Positions 8,416 through 16,279 of a DNA stretch of 64,000 nt are shown in pieces. The DNA comes from CAYQJL01 sp964573295 (GTDB taxonomy: Bacteria > Eisenbacteria > RBG-16-71-46 > CAIMUX01 > WJJG01). The stretch covers positions 1-64,000 of the forward strand of contig CAZNJE010000008.1 of NCBI GenBank assembly GCA_964573295.1. The letters run 5' to 3'. The position numbers and the translations under genes were made by a program. Every line of letters starts with the position of its first letter. Positions within the stretch are counted from its first letter, which is position 1. Under the pieces are notes generated by a model, which was given only the letters and a program-made list of their open reading frames with translations, was not told the origin of the DNA and did no database searches.

Positions 8416-9674
8416 GATCTGGTCCCCGCGGATGCTTCGCCATCCTCTTTCCCGCCGGGGGCGCCGCCGGGGGCGCCGCCGGAAGAATCACCGGGACCAC
8501 CGCTGGGAGGACCGCCGGGTCGCGCGCCACTGGGCACCGGGAACACGCGGGCGCCCTCGAAGAGCTTCTGATGGCCGGCCAGCACGATGCGATCACCGGC
8601 CGAAAGCCCGGAGGTCACCTCCACGCGGTCGACCAACCGCGTCCCCAGGGTGACCGGCGTGCGTGCCACGGTAGTGTCGGGCTCGATGCGATAGACGAAC
8701 ATCTGATCGCGCTCGGTGAAGACGGCCTGATTGGGCACGGTGAGCGCGTCGGGGCGGTCGGCGAAGATCAGCTCCACATCGGCCGACATGCCGGGCTTCA
8801 CGCGTTCCCCTGGATTGGGCACGCGGGCAATGACCTCGGCGCTACGGGTCTCGGGATCGAGGCCGGGATTGATGACCTTGATCCGGCCGTCCAGTCGCTT
8901 ACCAGGGAAGGCCGGGACCGTGACCTCGACGCGGCCGCCGATCTCAAAGAGCGGCACGTACTGCTCGGGCACGGTGAAGCGAACTTCCAGTTCCTGGATC
9001 GCGTGCAGGTCCACGATGGGCGCCCCCATCGACAGGAACGCGCCCGGACTCACGCGCCGGGACCCCACCACACCACTGAAGGGAGCGCGGATGCTGGTCT
9101 TCTCCAGGCGGGCCTGGGCGAGTGCGCGATCAGCTTCGGCGATCTTGAGCGCCGCCGCCGCGTCGTCTAGGTCCTGGGGTGTTCCGGCACCCCGGTCGAC
9201 GACCGAGCGAACCCGGTCGTAGGCGGCTTGCCGCTGTTCGCGAATGGCCTCGGCACGGTCGAGGGTCGCGGCGAGCTCATCATCACGAAGCTGCGCGATC
9301 AGATCCCCCTGCTCGACATGACCGCCCTCGCGGAACGGCAGACGCTCGACGATCCCCGGGATCTCCGAGACCAGGAGCACCGTCTCGGCGGCCTCGATGG
9401 TGCCGACGGCATGGAACCGGTCCACCACACGTCCGGGCGTGAGGACCGCGAACTCAACCGGCGTCGGCGGCCGCTTGAATCCACCGCCACCGCGGCCACC
9501 TCCGCCGCCGGCGGCATCATCCCCGCTGGAGCAGCCCCCAACCACGAAGACACCGATGACCACGATCAGCCCTGCGCCGATCCAAGCCCACGATCTCTGC
9601 ATGGGTCTCTGCCTGGTCCTTCGCCTGGTCCTTCGCCCGGTCCTCCGCCCGGTCCTCTGCATGGTCGCCTTCAT
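8412..9674 (-). CDS. RND periplasmic adaptor (membrane fusion protein)
   Basis: A 420-residue adaptor linking the RND pump to the TolC-like channel. It has a hydrophobic segment (AWIGAGLIVVIGVFVVGGC) with a lipobox-like Cys, a split lipoyl domain (FREGGHVEQGDLIAQLRDDEL and IRAPFSGVVGSRRVSPGAF), a coiled-coil hairpin between them, a beta-barrel domain (LEVRFTVPEQYVPLF) and a membrane-proximal domain. The start ATG overlaps the upstream TolC stop by four bases. The N-terminus carries a 12-bp DNA repeat (TGRRTGRRTRRRT) before the hydrophobic segment, which may mean translation really starts at the later Met of RPMQRSW. The C-terminal tail is Gly/Pro-rich (GGPPSGGPGDSSGGAPGG) from DNA repeats. 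Confidence 0.93.
   Translation of the reverse strand: MKATMQRTGRRTGRRTRRRTRQRPMQRSWAWIGAGLIVVIGVFVVGGCSSGDDAAGGGGGRGGGGFKRPPTPVEFAVLTPGRVVDRFHAVGTIEAAETVLLVSEIPGIVERLPFREGGHVEQGDLIAQLRDDELAATLDRAEAIREQRQAAYDRVRSVVDRGAGTPQDLDDAAAALKIAEADRALAQARLEKTSIRAPFSGVVGSRRVSPGAFLSMGAPIVDLHAIQELEVRFTVPEQYVPLFEIGGRVEVTVPAFPGKRLDGRIKVINPGLDPETRSAEVIARVPNPGERVKPGMSADVELIFADRPDALTVPNQAVFTERDQMFVYRIEPDTTVARTPVTLGTRLVDRVEVTSGLSAGDRIVLAGHQKLFEGARVFPVPSGARPGGPPSGGPGDSSGGAPGGAPGGKEDGEASAGTRS
8452..8525. repeat. GC-rich repeats encoding the adaptor's Gly/Pro tail
   Basis: Short units such as gccgccgggggc and ggaccgccggg recur through the last 70 coding bases of the adaptor gene and give a disordered tail. Confidence 0.5.
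9603..9666. repeat. 12-bp tandem repeat at the adaptor start
   Basis: About five imperfect copies of a 12-base unit, ggtccttcgcct and variants (for example ggtcctccgccc), lie at the 5' end of the adaptor gene and encode basic residues. Confidence 0.75.
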
Positions 9675-11527
9675 CTCACCCTCGATTCTATCTGTGTCTC
9701 GACGTGTCTCGATGCGTCTCGCTCGTTCTGCTCTGCCGTCAAGTAGCGCAACTGTGCGGCCGCGCGGGCGGTTCGCACCAACGCCTCGGACAGCCTCGTC
9801 TGGGCTTCGGCCAGATCGGCCGCCAGACGAACCAGCTCAAACGCGGTCGTTCGGCCATTCTCGTACTCGATCAGCCCCACCCGAACCTGTTCGTAGGAGG
9901 CATCCACCCCTTCACGGGCCAGATCCAACCGCCGGCTGCCGTTCTCCAGCTCCCGGTGGGCGGACCGAACGTCTTCTTCCAGCAGCCGCTCGAAAGCCTC
10001 CACCCGCGCACGCGCGGCATCCACGTCCGCCCGCGCGCGACGGTAGGTGCCCCGGCCCTCTCGCAACCCGATGGGTACCGACAGCTCCAGCCCCACCGTC
10101 CAGGCCGGGAACTCGCCCGCCAGGACGTCGTCGATTGCACTCTGGTATCCACCATCAACCGCGACGGTGAGTGTGTCGCCGCCGAAGATCACCTCGCGGC
10201 TGTCGCCGGCCAGCCCGGTGCCGCCTAGCTCGCCGAACAGATCGAGCCGCGGCAGCCGCTGCCACTTCGCACCTTGCGCGAGAACTTCCGCGGCAGCCAG
10301 CGCGCTTTGGGCGGCCTGCAAGGTTGGGTTGGCCGCGTAGGCCTGTCGAATCAGCGTTTCGACGTCCCGGACCCCGAAGCGTTCGGCGGGATCACTCATG
10401 GTACGGTAGCGCTGCCGACCCGGCTCAGGCCGCCGGCCCAGCAGGGTGGTCAGCTGGTCGGAGAGCTGCCCCAGACGCTCCTCCTGATCCAGCACGGCCA
10501 GGCTTCGCTGGGCGAGGAAGACCCGGGCGTTGGCCGTCTCGTTCGGACCGGCCAAACCGGCCTCGGCCCGGTACCGGCTCTGCTGCAGGAGCGCCTCGGC
10601 CTGCTCGACGATGAGCTGTCCCACCGCATAATCGCGCTCGGCCGCATAGAGCTGCCAGAACGCGATCTCCACGTTGGCCTGGGTCAACAGCCGCGCCTCC
10701 TGCTCGAGTTCCCGTGCCCGGCGGGTCAACCGCTGCGTGGCCGCGCGCTCGGAGGAGGTCCCGGCACCCAGTCCCCTCAGAAGCGGCTGACGGATCGAGA
10801 GGCGCCCATCGGCCCGGTACTCGGGATCGATCACCGTGAACTCGGAGTTGGTGTCGAGCTCGCGTGCGTCGAGTGCGATCTCGATCTCGGTGCCCAACGG
10901 CAAGAGCCACCGGGCGCCGGCCGAGGCAGTGGTCACCTCGTCCTCGACGACATCCGGCCTCGCAAATGGTGAGGACGAAGGGGTCTCGCTTGAGGACCGA
11001 GACCACTGGGCGAAGAGCTGTGGATCGAAAGCACCCTTCTCTCGCATCCAGACCCCTTCGGCGGCTTCGACGGCCGCTTGGGCCTCCCGCATGGCGATCG
11101 CGTTCCTGAGCGCCCAGTCGATCGCTGTCTCCAGCGTCAGCGGCTGACCCGGCAGGTTCTCGAGGACCTCGCTCAGTGTCCGGTCGGGATCGATCGCAGC
11201 GGTATCCGTATTGGCACCTGCATCCGCGGTCGCGGTCTGAACCGTGATCCCACCGCCAATGACCCCCAAGATCAGGCCACACACCACGGCGACAAACACC
11301 GTGGAGATCACCGTGGAGATCATCGTGGAGACCATCGTGGAGACCACCGCAGGAGGCACCGTGGAGGGCACCGCCGAGCCCATCCGGGAGCCGAAGGCGG
11401 GCTGAGCCAGAGGCCAGGGGATCCTGAGCACGACATCCCGACGACGGTGGCTTTTGTGGCTTCCGTGGCTTCTAGCAATGTCGCCATCTGTGGGAGAGCA
11501 TTGGCAACCTCGTGCGGAAAGCTTCAT
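9671..11527 (-). CDS. TolC-family outer membrane efflux channel
   Basis: A 618-residue outer-membrane factor of the tripartite pump. Two OEP repeats follow a linker: the first begins PLTLETAIDWALRNAIAMREAQAAVEAAEG, cut here at the helix end, and the second around TLIRQAYAANPTLQAAQ. Long alpha-helical coiled-coil segments (RARADVDAARARVEAFERLL) are typical of TolC. The N-terminus is about 110 residues long before the mature start; within it a 12-base DNA repeat gives VVSTMVSTMISTVISTVF as part of the hydrophobic core. Start at 11527 has AGAAGGGG upstream, but ATGs nearer the hydrophobic core are possible. First gene of the efflux operon. Confidence 0.92.
   Translation of the reverse strand: MKLSARGCQCSPTDGDIARSHGSHKSHRRRDVVLRIPWPLAQPAFGSRMGSAVPSTVPPAVVSTMVSTMISTVISTVFVAVVCGLILGVIGGGITVQTATADAGANTDTAAIDPDRTLSEVLENLPGQPLTLETAIDWALRNAIAMREAQAAVEAAEGVWMREKGAFDPQLFAQWSRSSSETPSSSPFARPDVVEDEVTTASAGARWLLPLGTEIEIALDARELDTNSEFTVIDPEYRADGRLSIRQPLLRGLGAGTSSERAATQRLTRRARELEQEARLLTQANVEIAFWQLYAAERDYAVGQLIVEQAEALLQQSRYRAEAGLAGPNETANARVFLAQRSLAVLDQEERLGQLSDQLTTLLGRRPEPGRQRYRTMSDPAERFGVRDVETLIRQAYAANPTLQAAQSALAAAEVLAQGAKWQRLPRLDLFGELGGTGLAGDSREVIFGGDTLTVAVDGGYQSAIDDVLAGEFPAWTVGLELSVPIGLREGRGTYRRARADVDAARARVEAFERLLEEDVRSAHRELENGSRRLDLAREGVDASYEQVRVGLIEYENGRTTAFELVRLAADLAEAQTRLSEALVRTARAAAQLRYLTAEQNERDASRHVETQIESRVR
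11290..11362. repeat. 12-bp tandem repeat in the TolC signal region
   Basis: About five copies of a 12-base unit (caccgtggagat / catcgtggagac) encode the S-T-V/M/I repeats of the export signal of the TolC-like protein. Confidence 0.75.
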
Positions 11528-12168
11528 TCTCGCCTACCCCTTCTGTCGATGATACCGGTCACTCTTACGCTTGCTCTGTCCAGCGGCTGAGGGTTCTCTG
11601 AAGCCCCAGCGTATGACTCCCAGATCGCGATGTCCAATAGTCAGCGACTCCTGCCAACACACCTCGCGCGAGTTCTCGCCCTTACCCAAGGAGGCCGGGA
11701 TGTGTTCCCAATCTAGTTCGTCACCGCCCGTTCGGGCGACCCGCAGCGGATGAAACGAGTTGCAGGCCACGACCGGCGTGGCAAGCTGGCCGGCTCCTCT
11801 ATTCCACCGGCTTTGGTCAGCCTGCATGTGCCGTGGCGGGTGGCCGGCCTCCAGGCTCCGCTGTCCACGGGCGACTGTCAGGCTCCGTCGTCCACGGCCG
11901 ATCGTCAGCCGATCGTCAGCTTACCTCCTTCCGTCGACAGCACGCGTGGAAGAAGCCGATCTTGGCACGGTTGAGGGCCTATAACCCATTATGTTCTATG
12001 GCCGTGAAGACAGTGCATGACCGACCGGACGGCGAATGGTTGTCCGCTAATCAGACGCGCGTAGTGGACCAAGGCATCGGTGCTCGGATGGAATGGCCCC
12101 GCACGATGCACGGTGGATGCCGTACGTGGCTATATGGCAAGGGAATGGCTATGGTCACTGGTTCGCAG
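11528..12168. other. Gene-poor region left of the toxin-antitoxin pair
   Basis: No gene is supported. A 97-codon minus-strand open frame (11534-11827) has a rather protein-like composition but no recognised family. It contains a CGCCC-GTTC-GGGCG hairpin at 11725-11738. Two imperfect 27-base repeats (caggctccgctgtccacggg and caggctccgtcgtccacggc onward) lie at 11852-11905 and partial copies follow to about 11920. The stretch looks like accessory or decayed DNA rather than a long leader. Confidence 0.5.
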
Positions 12169-12208
12169 TTGAGGGGAACTTGACGCGTAAATACAATGTA
12201 GGTATTCT
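12169..12208 (+). promoter_or_regulatory. Overlapping sigma70-like promoters and possible BrnA operator
   Basis: Two overlapping candidates precede brnT. TTGAGG (12169-12174) is 17 bases from TACAAT (12192-12197). TTGACG (12180-12185) is 17 bases from TATTCT (12203-12208). The second would start transcription close to the brnT ATG at 12215. An inverted repeat AATAC-N7-GTATT (12190-12206) overlaps the -10 elements and is a plausible autoregulatory operator, as BrnA antitoxins repress their own promoter. Confidence 0.6.
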
Positions 12209-12214
12209 TGACTC

Positions 12215-12508
12215 ATGGATGACCTGAGCTTCGAGTGGGATCCGCGAAAGGATGCGCTGAACCACCGCAAGCATGGGGTTCCATTCCGGGAAGCGATGAC
12301 CGTGTTCTATGACGAGGATGCGCTCCTGCTTGATGACCATGCGCACTCTCATGAGGAGGAGCGGTTTCTCCTTCTGGGAATGAGTGGGAGGCTCCGGCTT
12401 CTCGTTGTCTGTCACTGCGAGCGACACGGCCAGACGATTCGAATCATATCGGCGCGGCCGGCGACGCGTAGGGAGCGTGGCCAGTACGGCCAAAGGTGGA
12501 AGAGATGA
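12215..12508 (+). CDS. brnT: BrnT-family toxin
   Basis: A 97-residue BrnT ribonuclease toxin. The family pattern is clear: FEWDPRKDALNHRKHGVPF, then EAMTVFYDEDALLLDD, HSHEEERFLLLGMSGRL and a C-terminal IRIISARPATRRERGQY. In Brucella BrnT is a RelE-like RNase that blocks translation and is neutralised by BrnA. The toxin gene comes first and its TGA overlaps the antitoxin ATG (ATGA at 12505-12508), the usual order for this family. The leader is very short or absent, and no convincing Shine-Dalgarno precedes the ATG. Length matches the family, and no key residue is obviously missing, so the toxin may be active. Confidence 0.9.
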   Translation: MDDLSFEWDPRKDALNHRKHGVPFREAMTVFYDEDALLLDDHAHSHEEERFLLLGMSGRLRLLVVCHCERHGQTIRIISARPATRRERGQYGQRWKR

Positions 12509-12738
12509 AGAAGGAATACGACTTTTCAAAGGCGACGAAGAATCCGTACGCGGCACGGCTCAAGAAGCAGGTCACGATCCGCCTCGACTTGGGAACTATT
12601 GACTACTTCAAGGGCTTGGCCGATGAGACAGGGATTCCCTATCAGACACTGATCAATCTGTATCTGAGGGAATGCGCCACGACCGGTCGGAAGCTCTCAA
12701 TGAACTGGGGCGGACAGGCCAAACAGAAGCGCGCGTAG
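12505..12738 (+). CDS. brnA: BrnA-family antitoxin
   Basis: A 77-residue antitoxin starting at the ATG that overlaps the brnT stop; AAAGGTGGAAGAG lies just upstream. It has the family start MKKEYDFSKATKNPYAARLK followed by KQVTIRLDLGTIDYFKGLA, a ribbon-helix-helix (CopG-like) DNA-binding strand and helix, and GIPYQTLINLYLRECA. It should bind BrnT and the operon promoter as a dimer. A GTG three codons upstream (12496) is possible but would lose the coupled overlap. Confidence 0.88.
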   Translation: MKKEYDFSKATKNPYAARLKKQVTIRLDLGTIDYFKGLADETGIPYQTLINLYLRECATTGRKLSMNWGGQAKQKRA

Positions 12739-12910
12739 CGGTCGGCAGTCATGTAGAGCGACAGGGGGCAGGTCTTCAATCAACAGGATGCTGCTTGACG
12801 AGCGACTCCGCGACCATGGCGCTGATCTGTTGGCCAAAGGATGTGCCACGACAGTACGGCAAGAATCAATGGACGGCCATAGAACCCTACATTCACCGGA
12901 CGTCTGGTCC

Positions 12911-12977
12911 TGGCACGGCTCTGGCCACGATGGCGGGCCTGAGCCCGCCACGGCTCTGCAGGGCCAGAGCCGCGCCA
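12911..12977. repeat. Nested inverted repeats
   Basis: Outer arms TGGCACGGCTCTGGCC (12911-12926) and GGCCAGAGCCGCGCCA (12962-12977) pair with one mismatch. Inside is a perfect hairpin GGCGGGC-CTGA-GCCCGCC (12932-12949). A competing pairing CGGCTCTG (12951-12958) with CAGAGCCG (12965-12972) is also possible, so two alternative folds exist. Confidence 0.75.
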
Positions 12978-13019
12978 GGCCCAGCCGCCGGTGATGTTTA
13001 CGATATCAGTAAGTTAAGT

Positions 13020-13039
13020 TTTTTGCCCCGGGGCAAAAA
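13020..13039. repeat. 20-bp perfect palindrome TTTTTGCCCCGGGGCAAAAA
   Basis: A perfect dyad with no central loop. It could be a protein-binding site or a compact element end; the lack of a loop argues against an ordinary terminator, although each strand has a flanking T run. Confidence 0.75.
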
Positions 13040-13364
13040 TGCAGAGACAATGTTGCAACACGGGCGATTAGGGTCGGGTCACAGTGTCTGCATGTGGCGT
13101 GAGTTTCTGTCTAGGCGCATAGCCAATGGACTCGCCCATGGGAAACGAAGACCCCCCGCACGTGAAGGGAATCACCTGAAGGCAACAAGCACGTCGTGGG
13201 CTGCCGACATCGCGTCCTTGCAGTCAGTTCTCCAACCCAGTGGTGAGAGAGGCGGTGGCAGAAGCCCGCAGCCCAGGCCAAAGGCGCAATTCGATTGCAC
13301 GCAAATGACCGATTTGGATTCCGGAATCCGACTATAAACAATCTATTTTGTGACATTTACAGGA

Positions 13365-13901
13365 TTAGCCTTTGACAAGAATCCTGAACCGCACCGCGCA
13401 GGCGGCGGACGTTCTGACGTTCTCAAGAGCAGGAGAAGGTGTCTCCAGGGTGCCTGCCACGTACCCGGTCCACTCCACGCTCCAGATGATCGGCTCATAC
13501 GCCGTGCCCGAGGCCAGGAAGTCGCGCCACAGTTCCCAGTCCGTGAAACGCAAGCCCGTGGGTGCCCCAGACTCGTCGAAGGTCCCGGCCCAGTAATGGA
13601 ACGGATGTCCGGGGAAGAGCACCGGCGCCACGGACATCGTGAGCGCGTGTTCGAGGTTCGTCATGGTCGAGTCGAAAGGCGAAATCTCGTCCGGGCAGCA
13701 CCGGACCAGCTCTGCCATGGGAGCGGAAGTGACCGGCTCGGCATACAATCCACCAGCGTACAGATCCCCGTAGAGGTCGGAGTAGAATGCGAGGGTCTCT
13801 TGAAGCAACCCAGGAGCCGCCTTGATGGGGCAGTCGATCGGAACGTATCCGTCAACGTCCCGCCGTCCCGGCGGCAGAGAGTAGGGAAACGCTTGCCGCA
13901 A
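13365..13901 (-). pseudogene. Truncated paralogue of the alpha/beta-hydrolase lipoprotein
   Basis: A 178-codon open frame matches the lid section of the hydrolase at 2981-4402: FDESGAPTGLRFTDWELWRDF here against FNEAGVPIALVNVSDDFWLDF there, with MTN..AL and the GYVPID/GFINVD start of the block aligned in the same order. The parts holding VHGSPG, GYSYGG and the C-terminal His are absent, and there is no signal peptide, so it cannot be an active hydrolase. The only start is TTG at 13901, four bases after the dctM stop, and the frame continues backwards into dctM without a stop. The last 25 residues match nothing in the full copy. A remnant of duplication or recombination is most likely. Confidence 0.7.
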
Positions 13902-13905
13902 CCCC

Positions 13906-15516
13906 TTAGCTGAACAACCGCACCAGGAAGAGGCTGATCTCGGGCAGGTAGGTCACCAGCATCAACGCCACGAGCAGCATGAGCAGGAAGGGCACCGACG
14001 CCGCATAGACTTTCACGATGGGTTGACGGAATCGGAAGGAGGAGATGAAGAGGTTCAGGCCCACCGGCGGGGTGGAATAGCCAATCTCCAGGTTGGTCAG
14101 GAAGATGATGCCCAGGTGGGTAAGATCCACGCCGTACTCCATGGCGATGGGCACGATGAGCGGCACGACCACGATCAGGGCCGAGAAGATGTCCATCAAG
14201 CAGCCCACGATGAGGAGGAAGACATTCAGCGCCAGCAAGAACCCGATCCGGCTGCTGATCAGACCTTCCATCTCATCGAGGATGATCATCGGGATCTCGG
14301 CATCGATCAGGTAGTTGGTCAGTCCCATCGCCGAGGCCAGGATCACCAGAATGCCGCCCACCAAGGTCATGCTCTCGCGAGTCACCCGTGGCAATCTACG
14401 GAGCGGGATGTCGCGATAGATGAAGACCTCGACGAGAAGCGCGTAGAAAGCGGTCATGGCGGCAGCTTCGGTCACCGTGAGCTTGCCGCCGTAGATCCCT
14501 CCAAGCAGGACGAAGGGCAGCGGAATCTCCCAAGCGGCTTCGCGTATCGCGCCGGCAAGCTCGCGCCAGCGGAACGGGGTCGTCGTCTGCTGCCCATGCC
14601 GATTCTGCCAGACCGCCAGGATCGAGAGCAGCGCAATCAGCAGAATCCCCGGCAGGATACCGGCCAGGAAGAGCCGGTCGACGGTCGGACCGCTCAAGGG
14701 GTCGATCAGATCGGCGCCCGCGCTGCGGCTGGCGACATAGCTGTAGATGATCAGTGCGAGGCTGGGCGGAAACAGAATTCCCAAACTCCCACCGGTGGTC
14801 AGCAGTCCCAGTGAAAAACGCTCGGAGAACCTGTCCTTGAGCAGCGCGGGCATCAGCAGCCCGCCCATCGCCACGATCGTGACGCCGCTGGCGCCGGTGA
14901 AGGCGGTGAAGACCGCGCAGGCGATCATTGCCACGATCGCCAGCCCCCCGGGCACCCATCCGAAGGCCGCCCGGGTAAGACGAACCAAGCGCTGCGGGGT
15001 GCCCGACTCGGCAAACAGGTATCCGGCGAAGGTGAAGAGCGGGATAGCGATCAGAACCGGCGAGGATGTGAGCCGACTCATCTCGGCAGCCACCGCCACC
15101 GAGGAAATCCCTTCCGCGCCGAAGGCCACCAGAGCGGCCAGCCCCAGCACAGCGAAGAGAGGTGTACCCAGGAGCGCCAGCAGAGGGATCGCGATCCACC
15201 ACAGCCCGGAGCCGAGCCAACCGCTCATCAGGAAAGCGGCGCTGGGCAAGACGGCCCCCGGGAGGATGGTGCCAGGTAAGAGCACGCCAGGCAGGAGCAC
15301 GCCAGGCAGGAAGACGCCAGGCAAGCGCGCCATTCCCGAGACCCGTGCCCGCAGGCCGGACCGCAGTCTGGCGAGAAGACTCCGCAGAGCCGGGATGGCG
15401 AGCCCGCCCATCGCGGACGCCTTGGGCTTCGGCTTGCCGCCCAACGCACCGGCCTCGGGGCTACGCTTACCGCCCATCGCGCCGCTCCCCGCCAGGGTCC
15501 GCCTCGTGATCGACAC
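13906..15516 (-). CDS. dctM: TRAP transporter large permease DctM
   Basis: The 12-TM membrane subunit of a tripartite ATP-independent periplasmic transporter (sodium- or proton-driven uptake of organic anions). The core from LWWIAIPLLALLGTPLFAVLG onward is a normal DctM of about 430 residues, with SSPVLIAIPLFTFAGYLFAESG and FTGASGVTIVAMGGLLMPALL as family blocks. The open frame has about 100 extra N-terminal residues, including a 15-base DNA repeat giving LPGVFLPGVLLPGVLLPGT; real translation may start later (ATG at 15477 or 15411). It overlaps the 3' end of dctQ. Substrate unknown. Confidence 0.9.
   Translation of the reverse strand: MSITRRTLAGSGAMGGKRSPEAGALGGKPKPKASAMGGLAIPALRSLLARLRSGLRARVSGMARLPGVFLPGVLLPGVLLPGTILPGAVLPSAAFLMSGWLGSGLWWIAIPLLALLGTPLFAVLGLAALVAFGAEGISSVAVAAEMSRLTSSPVLIAIPLFTFAGYLFAESGTPQRLVRLTRAAFGWVPGGLAIVAMIACAVFTAFTGASGVTIVAMGGLLMPALLKDRFSERFSLGLLTTGGSLGILFPPSLALIIYSYVASRSAGADLIDPLSGPTVDRLFLAGILPGILLIALLSILAVWQNRHGQQTTTPFRWRELAGAIREAAWEIPLPFVLLGGIYGGKLTVTEAAAMTAFYALLVEVFIYRDIPLRRLPRVTRESMTLVGGILVILASAMGLTNYLIDAEIPMIILDEMEGLISSRIGFLLALNVFLLIVGCLMDIFSALIVVVPLIVPIAMEYGVDLTHLGIIFLTNLEIGYSTPPVGLNLFISSFRFRQPIVKVYAASVPFLLMLLVALMLVTYLPEISLFLVRLFS
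15246..15326. repeat. 15-bp tandem repeat in the DctM N-terminal extension
   Basis: About five copies of a 15-base unit, ccaggcaggagcacg and variants, encode LPGVL-type pentapeptides just before the first conserved DctM helix. Confidence 0.75.
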
Positions 15517-16165
15517 CGAAACTCATGAGCCCCATGTTCTCGGCCAGACTCAGCTTCTCGCTGCCGTGTGCTTCGAGCAAGGTTTCTTCGAGCTCACTCC
15601 GGGAGGTCAGCACTCGGGCGAGGAAACGCACCGCGATCAGAGCAAAACCAATCCACAGGGCGGCCAGCAGGATCCAGGTGGGAATCCCCAGGAATCCGGT
15701 CATGCCGAACTCCTGTTCCTGTCCCAAGAAGACCCACGCCGCGCGGGAGAGCACCGCACAGATCACCGCGGCCACGAGGGTGGTGAAGCGCACGATCCAC
15801 AGACGCGGTCCCATCGGCGCGAGACGTCCCACGACATCCATCTGGATGTGGCGGAGCTTCCCGGCAGCCACGACCGCGCCGGCGAAGCCGATCCACATCA
15901 TGAGGTGGCGCAACAGGGGGTCGATCCACACGAGGCCGGTGTCGAAGAAGTTGCGCAATACGATCTGCAGGACTGCGAACCCGAGCATGGTCATGAGCAG
16001 CCCGGTCAGCACCCACTGCTCGAGGAGGCCCACACCACTGCTCCAGCCGGCGGGGCCCACTTGCCGGCGCACGAGCGCCCGGACGGCCAAGCAGACGATC
16101 ACGAAGGTCCCGAAAACGGGGTAGTAGGTTCCAGAACCCGCAAGGCTACCGAACAATGCGCTCAC
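15467..16165 (-). CDS. dctQ: TRAP transporter small permease DctQ
   Basis: A 232-residue four-TM subunit that pairs with DctM. The start is a GTG at 16165. Conserved features include VLQIVLRNFFDTGLVWIDPL, LRHLMMWIGFAGAVVAAGKL, and RHIQMDVVGRLAP, the standard DctQ signature around TM2-TM3. The C-terminus is longer than usual, with a charged cytoplasmic tail (SRSELEETLLEAHGSEK). It lies between dctP and dctM and overlaps the dctM open frame by up to 50 bases. Confidence 0.88.
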   Translation of the reverse strand: MSALFGSLAGSGTYYPVFGTFVIVCLAVRALVRRQVGPAGWSSGVGLLEQWVLTGLLMTMLGFAVLQIVLRNFFDTGLVWIDPLLRHLMMWIGFAGAVVAAGKLRHIQMDVVGRLAPMGPRLWIVRFTTLVAAVICAVLSRAAWVFLGQEQEFGMTGFLGIPTWILLAALWIGFALIAVRFLARVLTSRSELEETLLEAHGSEKLSLAENMGLMSFGVDHEADPGGERRDGR

Positions 16166-16171
16166 TTGCTG

Positions 16172-16279
16172 TGCCTGCTCCCTGGCATCCGCATCTCCTG
16201 GCCTAGTGCCTGCTCCCTGGCATTCGCATCCTCTCGCTCAGCGCCGGCTTCTCGGCACTCACATCCTCTCGTCTAACGC
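16172..16279. repeat. 36-bp imperfect tandem repeat between dctP and dctQ
   Basis: Three decaying copies of a unit starting gtgcctgctccctggcattc fill the dctP-dctQ spacer; the last copy includes the dctP stop codon and final codons. Confidence 0.7.

Larger units (their letters stand above)
12739..13364. other. Gene-free region with inverted repeats
   Basis: No supported gene. It holds a nested inverted-repeat cluster (12911-12977), a 20-base perfect palindrome (13020-13039) and a motif gacagggggcaggtcttcaa (12760-12779) of a kind I associate, from memory only, with decayed IS200-like or REP-type elements. The right end is richer in A+T than the surroundings. Confidence 0.5.

Noticed and set aside
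12911..12977. Rho-independent terminator for brnTA
   Set aside because: The hairpin is strong but lies 170 bp after brnA, has nested alternative pairings and no T run.
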